In this document: piece after piece, positions 23,125 through 34,050 of the stretch | Layout: each line of letters begins with the position of its first letter | Position numbering within the stretch: position 1 is the stretch's first letter | From: Alopecurus myosuroides | Lineage: Eukaryota > Streptophyta > Magnoliopsida > Poales > Poaceae | Direction: 5' to 3' | Assembly: GCA_028641055.1 (NCBI GenBank) | Contig: CM054061.1 | Span: forward strand, 119,293,186-119,357,185 | DNA length: 64,000 nt | Made by a program: the position numbers and the translations under genes | The notes under the pieces: generated by a model | What the model saw: the letters and a program-made list of their open reading frames with translations, nothing else | Database searches by the model: none | What the model was told of the DNA's origin: nothing

Positions 23125-24230
23125 TGATGTCTATGCTCGTTTCTATTCTTGTAGACAGTGTTGGGCCTCCAAGTGCAGAGGTTTGTAGAACAGCAGCAAG
23201 TTTCCGTTAAGTAGATTACCCAACGTTTATCGAACTCAGGGAGGAAGAGGTCAAAGATATCCCTCTCAAGCAACCCTGCAATTACAACACAATAAGTATC
23301 TTGTGTCCCCAACACACCTAATACAATTGTCAGTTGTATAAGTGCACTAGTTCGGCGAAGAGAGAGTAAAATACAAGTAATATGGATGATTATAAGTGAT
23401 AGTAGCAATCTGAAATAAAAATGGTAGCAAGCAAACATGTAGCAGAACTGATTGAAAATGGTGTTTCAATGCTTATAAACAAGGCCTAAGGATCCTACTG
23501 TCACTAGTGGACACTCTCAACAATTATAACATAATTGAATGCATAAATATTATCTCTTCACTATGCTACTCCGAACCACTCTCCGGTTAGATAACAAACA
23601 CCAATCCATGCGTAGGGATGTAACAACACTCCTCAAGTGTGTATTCCCTCTCTAGGGCACCCCACGCTGTCACTATGAGTGCCCCAAATTAGTACTAAAC
23701 AAACGCCACAATTTCGTAGGGCCATCCAACACAAGATATAAATATCATGCTAAACCAAACAGTGCACACACTGTCACCTTTACACCATGATCAAAGTGTT
23801 TACGGAGATCTCATAACAAATCCACTTGAGTAGCAAAACAAATGAAGAGTAACATCTACTTATTAAACTAGATTACAAAGCTCATGATCACATAAAGATC
23901 AAACCATGGGAGAGAGAGATCAAACACATAGCTACCGGTAGAGCCCTCAGCCCCGAGGGAGAAATACTCCCTCCTCATCATAGGAGACAGCAATGGCGAT
24001 GAAGATGGCGGCGGAGTCGATGGAGATGGCTCCAGGCCCCAGGGGCACTTCCCCGTCCCGGTAGGGTGTCGGAATAGAGATTTATGTCCGCCGAAACTTG
24101 TCGTCGGCGATAGCAGAGCTACGGAACTTTTCATGGGAAGGAGGTCGATATATTTAGGGTTTATGCCTCGAGGGAAATAAATAGGCGAAAGGGCAAAACA
24201 TAAATGCCAGGACACCTTCAAAGTTCATGA
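23125..24230 (-). repeat. LTR at left end of the chimeric element
   Basis: It begins tgatgtctatgctcg on the plus strand. On the minus strand it contains a typical LTR order: a cctatttatttccctc promoter-like block near 24175, GC-rich leader, then AT-rich U5. It differs completely from the 28862-30438 LTR. The inner border is uncertain by about 100 bp. Confidence 0.6.
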
Positions 24231-26789
24231 GGAAGACTAGAACAAATAATTAGAGAACAAGCAATAACACACCATGAATCAATTAATAATGTTTATGGGA
24301 CAAATGCACATAGAAATCAGAATGGCGACTATGATCTCTCAACTATGCATAAAGTTAGAAGATGGTGACTCAACATAAAAGTAAAAGAAAGGCCCTTCGC
24401 AGAGGGAAGCAGGGATCAACTCATGTTCTAGAGCTTTTTATTTTATTAAACAGGGGTATGAAAGCTTGACACTCCTCCCATCCATCTTGCACAAACCATG
24501 GCTAACCGAATCCTCGGGTGCCTGCCAACAATCACATACCGTGGAGGAGTATCTATTTTTTAGAGAGGTGTATGCTTATGTAACGAATGGTAAACAGAAA
24601 ATACAGTACGTCACAAGCCAACTAGACTTCACAAGAGCGGATCCCATAGAAGGACGCATCTGGTAGAAGGTCGTCCCTCTTTCTCTTTTTTTACACAATT
24701 GTGCTTTGACTGATAAATCAGGGGCAAAAATAGTGAAGAGAATTTGTTGTTATTAATTTGGGGCTGGGCACCCCGCTGCCAGCTCTTCTATCATTTGATA
24801 AGCGGATGAAGCCACTAGTCCAGGGTGTGAAAGTCTAATCAACAAGTGAGATAAAGATTCTCTATTACGTCCTCATGAGCTAAACCAGGAGCACAAAACA
24901 GGAGTAATTTTGAAAGTTTTAAAGGTAACACATGAGCAATTTACTTTGGAGTGGCGGTTAAATACCACATATAGGTAGGTATGGTGGACACATTGGGCAT
25001 ACTTTAGTTTTTAGGAGTTGTACGCACGAGTAGAGCTCATACTCAGTACAGGTGGAGGCTAGCAAAAGACTGGGAGCGACAAATCAAGAGAGCATAAGAG
25101 ACCATAATCATGCATAGAGACATAAACATCATTAATCAAAGAATAAGTGGTACCACAAGTTCAAAAACTAAATGAACATAGAGGCTATAAGTGACTGGTT
25201 CATATTCATAAACATGGTGTGAGCACGCGCCAACTCAACCAAATAAAACATTCAAAGGAGAACACCACAAATTTATGCTTCAATATGACAAGAACAACTC
25301 ATGATTCTTTCAATGGCACATTAAACACTCATAGCTATTTGAGGCTAATCATGCTACTAAATAACCACATGGCTTTAGAATTAAAATAGCACTAGCATGA
25401 TATGAAAAAGTCTAGCCATAGTCTATACAAGCTTCTACTTGCATCGTTATAAATTCTACTACAAGGAGCAGTTTCTTTTCCCAACAAGCACCATACAAAA
25501 CATGCTTTAACAAAAACTCTCTAAATTCTACAAAAAGCAAACATGAGAGTACTCACGTAACACTACTAAAACTAACAGCTCTGAACAAGAGATGCAATGA
25601 AAATAAAATCTAAACAGGAATTTTTGCAGCAACTAGAAGAAAAACTAAGAATACTAGCATAGCAAGTATTCAAACGAAAAAGCAGAGCATGTATATCTCC
25701 CAAACAAGGAATACTAGGGTCCAACTATATTATTGCAGCAAGGAAAACAAAATAAAAACAAATAGACGCTCCAAGTAAACTTCATACGATGTGACCGAAT
25801 AAAAATATAGTTTCACTAGAAGTGACCCGATAGATTGTTGATGAAGAAGGGGATGCCTTGGGCATACCCAAGATTAGATGCTTGAGTCTTCTTAAAATAT
25901 TCTTGGATGAACCACGGGGGCATCCCCAAGCTTTGACCTTGCACTCTTCTTGATTACATATATCACCCTCTTCTCTCGACCCTTGAAAACTTCCTTCACA
26001 CTACACTCAAAGAGTAATTCACATTAGAGGGTTAGTGCAGCAATCAAAAATTCATGGGTTCTGCATGGGCACAAGTTCTATTTATACTTTTAAACATTAT
26101 CTACAGCCACTGATGTTTCATGAAACAAACAAATCCACTTGACATTGTAAAAGAGCAAATGCAAGAAAAATCGCAGAATCTGTCAAAATCAGAACAGTCT
26201 GTAAAGACGAATTTTTTTCGGGGAAATTACGTTGCTCAGATTGAAAAAACTTAAAGAACGAAAAAAGTTGCGGAATTAGGAGAGAAGTAAGCACAAGAAA
26301 TTTCAGTTCATTCTGATTTTTCTGTGAATTATACGATTTTTTACGGTGGATAGCAAAAATCTGTTTCCTGCGCAGAAATCTAAAACCAACTCCAACTCTC
26401 GTCAGAAACTTTACTTTGCACAACTAAAACATGAAAATAAAGATAGAAAGGAGTTCCTACATAATTATACAACCCCTTGACTCAAAGAAAACAGATAAAA
26501 ACAAAGCAAAAATAAAACCATAGGTTATCTCCCAAGAAGTGCTTTTCTTTAACGCCTTTTAGCTAGGCCGAGAAAAGTGGAATCAAGTGTTTTCAAGTGA
26601 AGAAGAATCCAAATTGTAACGCGTTCGAATAATAGAATCAAAAGGAAACTTAATTCTATTTCTAGGAAAGTGTTCCATACATTTCTTGAGTGGGAACTAA
26701 AATTTAATATTCCCCTCTTTCATTTCAATAACAGCACCAACAGTTCTAAGAAAAGGTCTTCCCAAAACAATTGGACAAGAAGCATTGCA
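24231..26789. other. Non-coding internal region of the chimeric element
   Basis: AT-rich sequence with no ORF that I can relate to pol. The blocks around 25850-25980 (ggggatgccttgggcat, ggggcatccccaagctt) and 26520-26560 look like internal 3' sequence of Athila-type non-autonomous grass elements. The lack of RT and integrase is as expected for such an element. Confidence 0.5.
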
Positions 26790-28672
26790 TTAAATATTCA
26801 AGACAAAAAAATAAACGGGGACAAGATTATTATTAACCATGATAAGAACATTATCAACTCTCCCCAAAGTTTTCTTTCTAACATTATCAATAAGACGAAT
26901 ATCCAAATAACAAGGTTCCAATGGTGGTAAATCAAGAATATCATAGAGTTTCTTGGGCATAACAGAGATACTAGCACCAAGATCATATAAATCATTGCAA
27001 TAAAAATCATTCACTTTAATTTTAATAATGGGTTCCCAACCATCATCTAGCTTCCCAGGGATAGAGGCTTCACACATTAATTCATCCTCTCTAATTTGCA
27101 TGAGAGCATTTGTAATATGTTTTGTGAAAGCCATATTCATAGCACTAGCATTAGGACAAATAGAAAGTTTTTGCAAGAACTTAATAACTTCGGTTATGTT
27201 GAAATAATCAAAGTCAAGATCATTTTTATCAAAGGTAATGGAACCACTGTCTCCCATATTTCTAAAAATTTCAGCACTTTTATCAGGAACATATTTAGCA
27301 GTTTTAGGCAGTTTTGCATTTTTAATAGAAGAAGTGGGAGTATTTCCAAAACCAATTACTTTACCATTTATAGTAGAAGGTTTTCTATCATGATAATATT
27401 CAGTTTTACTAGTGGTGGTAATGGTGAAAACATTAGCTATATGATTCTTTCTAGCTATTTCATCTTCTTTTTCCCATCTAGCATGCAATTCAGCTAACAC
27501 CGTAAAATTATCATCAATTCGAATTTGGATAGAATTAAAAGTTTTACTTTCTTTAACATCATGAGGCATAACCTTTAGTTTCAGAAAATCAACATCAAGA
27601 GAAATTCTATCAACTTTAGAATCAAGAACATCAATTTGCCAAAAATGTCTTCAACGAATTTTTTGAAAGCAGTTTGTGTACTAATAAAATTATTAAGCAT
27701 GTTCTCAAGATCAGAGGGTACACTTTATTGTTGTTGTAGGAATTACCATAAGAATTACCATAAGTATTTCTATTATTGGGAGGATATGGCCTATAATTGT
27801 TGCTACCAAAATTATTCTTATAAGCATTGGTGTTGAAATTATTATTTTTAATGAAGTTCACATCAACATGCTCTTCTTGAGCAACCAAAGAGGCTAAAGG
27901 AACATTGTTTGGATCAATAGGAGCATGGCCATTCACAAGCATAGACATAATAGCATCAAGTCTATCACTCAAAGAGGAGGTTTCTTCAACATAATTTACC
28001 TTCTTACCAGTTGTAGCTCTCTCAGTGTGTCATTCAGAATAATTTACCATCATATCATCAAGAAGCTTTGTTGCTCCCCCAAGGTCATGGACATAAAGGT
28101 TCCTCCAGCAGCTGAATCTAGAAGGTTTCTTTAAGAAAAAATCAGACCTGCATAAAATGTTTGGATGATCATCCAAGTAGTAAGTCCATGAGTGGGCAAT
28201 TCTTTACTATATATTTTTAACTTTCCCAAGATTTAGCAACATGCTCATTATCAAGTTGCTTAAAATTCATAATGCTACTTCTTAAAGATATAATCTTAGC
28301 AGGAGGATAATATTTTCCAATGAAAGCATATTTACACTTAGTCCAAGAATCAATACTATTTCTAGGCAAAGACAACAACCATTCTTTAGCTCTCCTCTCA
28401 AACAGAAAGGAAACAATTTTAGTTTAATAATATCTCCATCTACATCTTTATACTTTTGCATATCACATAGTTCAACAAAAATATTAAGATGGGCAGCAGC
28501 ATCATCAGTACTAATCACCAGAAAACTGCTCTCTCTTAACAAGGTTTAACAGGGCAGGCTTTATCTCATAAAAATCAGCAATAGGAGTAGGTGAAGCAAT
28601 AGGTGTGCTAATGAAATCATTGTTGTTGGTGCTAGTAAAGTCACACAACTTAGTGTTCTCACGAGTAGTCAT
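26790..28672 (-). pseudogene. Athila-type gag/protease-like region (broken)
   Basis: The ATG at 28670-28672 starts MTTRENTKLCDFTS. The frame then breaks near 28545 and resumes to carry LNIFVELCDMQKYKD and a KLKLFPF segment (gag). The frame 27972-27631 reads NNVPLASLVAQEEHVDVNF. The frame 27569-26790 has a DLGASISVMPKKLYDIL segment, which is the retroviral-type aspartic protease loop of Athila elements. Several frameshifts separate these. It encodes structural and maturation functions of a dead element. Confidence 0.7.
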
Positions 28673-28832
28673 TTTAACAAGACTAAAAACAGAAATAAGC
28701 TAGAATAAGAACTAATTTTTTTGTGTTTTTGATAAAGAGAAGAAAACAAGACAAAATAAAATAAACTAAGCAAGACAAAAACAAAGTAAAGAGATTGGAA
28801 GTGAGAGACTCCCTTTGATAAAATTCTCTTCC

Positions 28833-28850
28833 TCCTCGGCAACGGCACCA
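28833..28850 (-). other. Primer-binding site, tRNA-Asp type
   Basis: On the minus strand it reads TGGTGCCGTTGCCGAGGA, close to the complement of the 3' end of plant tRNA-Asp (one or two mismatches). It lies 11 bp inside the LTR end at 28862, which fixes the orientation. Confidence 0.75.
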
Positions 28851-28861
28851 GAAAATTAGCT

Positions 28862-30438
28862 TGATGGTGTAGATCTTGCACTCGTTGGGAGATCCCAAGA
28901 GGAAGGTATGATGAGCGCAACAACAGTTTTCCCTCAGTAAGAAACCAAGGTTTAATCTACCAGTAGGAGGAACGAGTAACTTCAGAAGGTTGAAGCAGCT
29001 GAGATGGCTGGGCGCACTACCGGTTCAGAAGCAACATGGAACCTACACAACACAATCAAATCACTTTGCCCCAACGAAGTAGTGAGGTTGTCAATCTCAC
29101 CGGTTTCGCTGAACACAAAGAGGTTTAACATATGGTGTGGAAAATAGTATGAAAGCAGTAGCAGCAGTATGAAAGCAGTGTGAAAACAGTGTGTGTATTA
29201 TCTGTATGAGAAAATGGACCGGGGTCCAAAGTTCACTAGTGGTGTCTCTCCATGAAAGATAAATAACATGTGTGATGAACAAATTACAGATGGGCAATTT
29301 ACATAAATGAAGAATGCACCGTAGTGCATATGCAAGACGTAAAGATTACTATGTGATTCATGCGGGAATTACAACAAAATACATAGAACGTCATCCAACT
29401 ACATCTATGACTAATAATCCACCCTCTGAATATCAGCCGAACAAACGTTGGGAATTAAGTTGCAAGCAACAGATTACCGCAGTAAGCAAAGTGTGTAATG
29501 TAAACAATGTAAACTAGGTAAACACTGTTGTTTTCTCCCTAATGGCAACACCACATCGTCCATCCATCACGTTTCTGTCACTTGAGCACAGATGCAAAGG
29601 AGGCATGAACCCACTATCGAGCATAAATACTCCCTCTTGGAGTTACTAGCATCTACTTGGCTAGAGAATCTACTAATAACAGAAAGCATGCAAGATCATA
29701 AATAACATAAGCATGAAGATAACATGATAGATTGATAATCAGAAGACATAGCATTCAACATTCATCAGATCCCAGCAATAACAACATGTAGCATTACATA
29801 AAGATGATCTCGATCATGTAGGGAAGCTCACGAGATCTAAACATGAGGTACAAGGTGGATAGAACAACCATCTAGCTACTGCTATGGACCCGTAGTCCAG
29901 GTATGAACTACTCACGCATCACTTTGGAGGAGGGCATGGTGGTGTAGACCCCTCCGGTGATGAATTCCCCTCCCGGCAGGGTGCCGGGGAGAGCTCCAGA
30001 ACCCTCCCGATCTCGGGATGATGACAACGGCGGCCTCGGGTGTTTCTTGGGACGAAGTGGTTTATCTTTAGGGTTGATATGTCGGGGGGTATAAATAGGC
30101 GAAAGGGAAAAGGCGGTGGAGGCCTGGGGCCCCACACCACACCATGGCGCGGCCGGGGGGCGCGCCGCCCTATGGTGTGGCCCCACTCCAGGCCTCTTCG
30201 GGACTCCGTGGAACCTTCGGGGATTCTAGGACCTCAAGACTTCGAATTTTCCAATTCAGAGAATATTTCCAGAACAACTTTTCTAGAACTAAAAACAACA
30301 GAAAACAGGGAACTGGCTCTATGGTATCTTGTCAATAGGTTAGTCCGGAAAATCGATAAAAATGACATAAAGTGTATAGCAAACATGTAGGAAACAACAT
30401 GTAACATCAGAAATTAAGGATACATTTATGACATATCA
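28862..30438 (-). repeat. Athila-type 5' LTR (about 1577 bp)
   Basis: Plus-strand ends are tgatggtgtag and gacatatca. It is the same family and nearly the same length as the inverted copy at 31037-32615 and the fragment at 1-745. The minus-strand order is promoter block cctatttatacccccc near 30090, GC-rich leader, then U5 with the ctcgatagtgggttc block. Confidence 0.85.
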
Positions 30439-30486
30439 GTCCCTAAGAAAAACACAATAGAATTATGAATGTGCATAGATTATACA
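30439..30486 (+). pseudogene. Element A reverse transcriptase fragment
   Basis: A VPKKNTIEL segment, a stop codon, then MCIDYTGL matches the start of the RT domain in element 1 (15094-15145: VPKKDSIVL, MCIDYTSL). It abuts the LTR end at 30438, showing that the chimeric element lies inside element A. Similarity is lost after about 30486. Confidence 0.7.
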
Positions 30487-31036
30487 GGGTTATGTGGAAA
30501 TCACTACTCCTTGCATGGCTTCGATTATAAGACTACCCTTGTCTAGTGATCACTTTCAGCTATGTGAGACTTTCTTCCATTGACCTTCCAAAGCCCCATA
30601 ATGTTCTTTTAGCCATAACATCCTGGTGCCGAGAACCAATACAAAACGCTTGCTCGTTTTGACTGCCCAAATAGCTTGATGATCTTTCCATGTGCGTATT
30701 GTTGTCGCTTGACTTGATCCTAACAAGAGTTATTGTGAGAGTTGGATGCTTAGGATGATTATATTGTTGTTCTTGAAGCTTAAATCATCTTTAATATACT
30801 ATGCATAGTGTATTGTTTTTAGTATTGATCGTTAAAAAGTTTTACTTTGTTCTTCTTAAATGGTTTATACATTACTCTATATCAACTATAAACCACAACC
30901 TCTACTCATTTGATCTTAGTTTACACGCTTTAAATTATGATGATCAAGCTTATGTTGGTAGCATGTCACCTTAGAAATTATTTATTTTTATCATTTACCT
31001 ACTCGAGGACGAGTAGGAACTAAGCTTGGGGATGCT
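30487..31036 (+). other. Athila-type 3' internal tail with polypurine tract
   Basis: There is no ORF. The last 60 bp (tacctactcgaggacgag, then aagcttggggatgct at 31022-31036) are the usual sequence before the 3' LTR of grass Athila-type elements. The junction between this tail and the RT fragment lies somewhere between 30487 and about 30950. Confidence 0.6.
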
Positions 31037-32615
31037 TGATACGTCTCAAAAGTATCCATAATTTCTGATGTTCCATGATGTTTTCATGCCATATGCCACA
31101 TGTTTCTTATACACTTTATGTCTTTTTTATGGATTTTCTGGGACTAACCTATTGAAAAGATGCCACAAAGGCAGTTCCTGTTTTCTGTTGTTTTTAGTTT
31201 CAGAAAAGTTGTTTTGAAAATATTTTCAGAATTGGACGAAACAAAACCCAGAAGTCTTAGAAAGTCGTCACGTACACGGAGTCCGGAGGAGACCCGGAGG
31301 GGGGCTCAGGGGCCCCACACCACGAGGTGGGGCGTCCCTCCTCTGGCCGTGCCCAGGGGTGGTGTGGCCCCCTGGCTGCCCACCGACGTTGCCCTCTTGC
31401 CTATTTATACCTCTCAGAGGGTTAACCCTAAATATACTAGCCTTTTCCACAGAAAACATCTCCAACCGCCGTCATCGTCAACTCTAGTTCGGGAGGGTTC
31501 TGGAGCTCTCCCTGGCAGCCTGTCGGGAGGGGAAATCATCACCGGAGGGCTCTTCATCACCATGCCTGCCTCCAGAGTGATGCGTGAGTAGTTTATCCCT
31601 GGACTACGGGTCCATAGCAGTAGCTAGATGATTTTTCTCTCCTCTTTATGCCTCATGTTTAGATCTTGTGAGTTTCCTAACATGATCAAGATCATCTTAT
31701 TGTAATGCTACATGTTGTGTTTGCTGGGATCCGATGAATATTTTATTTATGATCGTGCATGCTCTCCGTTACTAGTAGATGCTCTCGCCAAGTTGATGCT
31801 TGTAACTCCAAGAGTGAGTATTTATGCTCGATAGTGGGTTCATGCATCCCTTTTACTCACGCTCAAGTGACAAGAACGTAACGGGTGGAGGATGTGTTGT
31901 TGCCATTAGGGAGAAAAAGCAATGCTTTGTCTAAGGATGGTTTATTGTTTGCATTACACACTTTTCTTAATGCAATTATCTGTTGCTTGCAACTTAATAC
32001 CCAATGTTTCCTCAGATGACACTCTGAGGGTGGATTATTAGTCATAGATGCAGTTGGATAACGGTCTATATATCTTGTTGTAATGCCTGCATGAATCACA
32101 TAGTAATCATCATGTCATGCATATGCACTACGGTGCAGCCTTTGTATCTGTCAATTTCCCAGCTGTAATTTGTTAACCCAACATGTTATATATCTGTTTT
32201 CGAGAGACGCCTCTAGTGAACTGTGGACCCCGGTCCATTTCTTTACACTAATATACAACCGTTGCAACCACTGTTTTCCTATTGTTTTACTACTGCAATC
32301 ATTGTTCTCTTTTCCTTACTGCAAACAAATACTATTTTCCATACTATACGTGTAATCCTTTGTTTCAGCAAAACCGGTGAGATTGACAACCTCACTGCTT
32401 TATTGGGGTAAAGTAATTTGATTGTGTTGTGTAGATTTCATGTTGCTGCTGAACCGGCAGTGCGCCCAGTCAACATCAGCCTGCATCAACCTTCGGAAGT
32501 GATTTCTTTCTCCTACTGGTCGATTCAACCTTGGTTTCTTTCTAATGTAAAACTTTCCGCTGCACTCTTCACACCCTACACTTGGGGTCTCCCAATGAAC
32601 GAACGTCAGCCATCA
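31037..32615 (+). repeat. Athila-type 3' LTR (1579 bp, plus strand)
   Basis: It begins tgatacgtctcaaaagtatcc right after a polypurine tract and ends cgtcagccatca at a sharp junction with a CACTA transposase ORF (next bases aggat). It is inverted relative to 28862-30438. Its own 5' LTR is not in the expected place on the left. Confidence 0.8.
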
Positions 32616-33328
32616 AGGATACAGTCATTAGGGAATGCATGTATCTTTTGCACGTCTAATCCTAGAGGGCAGACAAGCTTCTTTGCTTCGTACGTGCTGG
32701 CGGGCAACTCGTTATTTCTTGGAAGCATCTTCTTCAGTAGTACCAGCAACTTTCCAAATGACGAGTCAGTAACACCGATCTCTGCCTTCCACTTCAGCAA
32801 TTCCAGTGTGCTATCCAGCTTCTTTTGGCCATCTTCACAAGTTGGATACGACAATTTGTTGTGGTCCTCCAACATCTGATCGAACTGCAACCTCTCCTTT
32901 TCTGTGTCGCAACCTCTCCTTGCATCAGAAATGACCCGACCAAGATCATCAGCGGGCTCATCTGGTGCCCGCTCTGCACCCCCTTCTTCTTCATTGTCTT
33001 CCATTGCGGTATCGGCGTATTCAGGGAACATAGATCGGTAGTTGTCGTCATCGTTCTCTTCTTCATCACCGTCTTCCATCATAACCCCTCTTTCTTCGTG
33101 CTTGGTCCAAACATTATAGCCGGACATGAAACCGGACCTAAGCATGTGGCTCTGAATGACTCTAGAGGAAGTGTGATCCTTCTTATTCCGACAGTCAACA
33201 CATGGACAAATCATAAAGCCATCCCACAACTTGTTTTCCTCGTCCGCAAGGCGAAAAGAACGCACGCCTTCTCTGTAAGCGGCAGAGCGTCGGTCACCGT
33301 ACATCCGTGGATGGATCATTTGCATCAT
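32616..33328 (-). pseudogene. CACTA TNP2-type transposase, N-terminal fragment
   Basis: The start is at 33328 (MMQMIHPRMYGDR). Residues about 5-80 match the transposase-associated domain, with its Cys cluster ICPCVDCRNKK. A Glu/Asp-rich linker follows. The beginning of the TNP2 domain (KKLVCPLGLDVQKIHAFPND) is cut by the LTR at 32615. The full protein is usually several hundred residues longer and binds and cuts CACTA ends in the nucleus. The fragment itself is open, so the truncation may be fairly recent. Confidence 0.85.
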
Positions 33329-33520
33329 AGAACAATATATAAAACGCAACCACGATACTAAAATTAGTACCACGCGGTCTACACGAGAAAATAGTTGCTA
33401 ACCTTTTAGGACACTTGGAAATAAAGAGGAGGAAGCTTAAGTCTGGCTCGGGCACCTCATGTCATGTTTGTCTTGTGTGAAAAGAAGTGGTATTGCTCTA
33501 ACGGACATTTCACCAAACAC

Positions 33521-33525
33521 CTCTT
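33521..33525. repeat. Element 2 left TSD CCTCT
   Basis: It is matched exactly at 43519-43523. Confidence 0.9.
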
Positions 33526-33986
33526 GATGGAGGGATAATAATCCGGTAGGCCAACTCCAAGGTATAACCCGGCCCAAAGGACGCTGCGCAGGATCCGGCA
33601 AAGGATAAAGAAACTTTCGGGAGGCCCAGTAACCCGGATTGTGGGTTACGGTAAAGGAAGGTTAGGGTTCGTATGCCGTGTCCGGGTAGGATCCAGGGTG
33701 CGCCTTGGAGAGTAAGCCAGGGGGTACGGGTGCTTTATAAACCGACCCCTAGGATTAGTTGATTGAGATCTAAGAACCCTAGTAGTATCGCTCGGTATCG
33801 AGCATCCATTGTATACGAGAGATCGAGTTAATATATTGAGATCGGAGACTCGGCGACTTGATTGCCGGCTACCAGATCGAATTCCATCATGTTTTCCTCT
33901 GAGCTAAACCCTCTCCCAAACGCATGTGTCGTCTTGCCCCAAGATCAGTTACCCCCGGTAACGTCTGCCGTGATTATCCCACGACA
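33526..33986 (+). repeat. Element 2 5' LTR (461 bp)
   Basis: It starts TGATGGAGGGATAAT and ends TTATCCCACGACA. The promoter core is gctttataaaccgac near 33732-33746. It lacks 15 bp present in the 3' LTR, removed between two GGCCC repeats. Confidence 0.95.
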
Positions 33987-33987
33987 G

Positions 33988-34007
33988 TTGGCGCCCACCG
34001 TGGGGCC
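33988..34007 (+). other. Element 2 primer-binding site
   Basis: TTGGCGCCCACCGTGGGGCC follows the LTR with one spacer base. It is the same type as in elements A and 1. Confidence 0.85.
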
Positions 34008-34050
34008 TGCGTCCAAAGGTGTTTACATCACGGGAGAAGCTCGGAAGAAC

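Larger units (their letters stand above)
23125..30438 (-). mobile_element. Chimeric Athila-type LTR element (minus strand)
   Basis: A minus-strand element of about 7.3 kb. Its 5' LTR is 28862-30438, followed by a tRNA-Asp-type PBS (28833-28850), a gag-like region (28672 to 26790), long non-coding internal DNA, and an LTR at 23125 to about 24230. The two terminal LTRs are not the same family. The flanks (CAACG and GTCCC) do not form a target duplication. No RT or integrase is present, so it was non-autonomous. I infer inter-element recombination or a deletion joining two related elements. Confidence 0.7.
7790..30486 (+). mobile_element. Element A: old Tat-lineage Ty3/gypsy retrotransposon, split in three
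   Basis: Three collinear plus-strand pieces belong to one element: LTR end, PBS, gag and protease at 7790-10609; the rest of protease at 22845-23124; and an RT fragment at 30439-30486. The first break is element 1, whose 5-bp target duplication AAAAG flanks it exactly. The second break is the chimeric Athila-type element 23125-30438; about 360 bp of host sequence expected there (by comparison with element 1, 14720-15094) are missing. Past 30486 the pol similarity ends. Internal stops show the element is dead. Confidence 0.8.
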
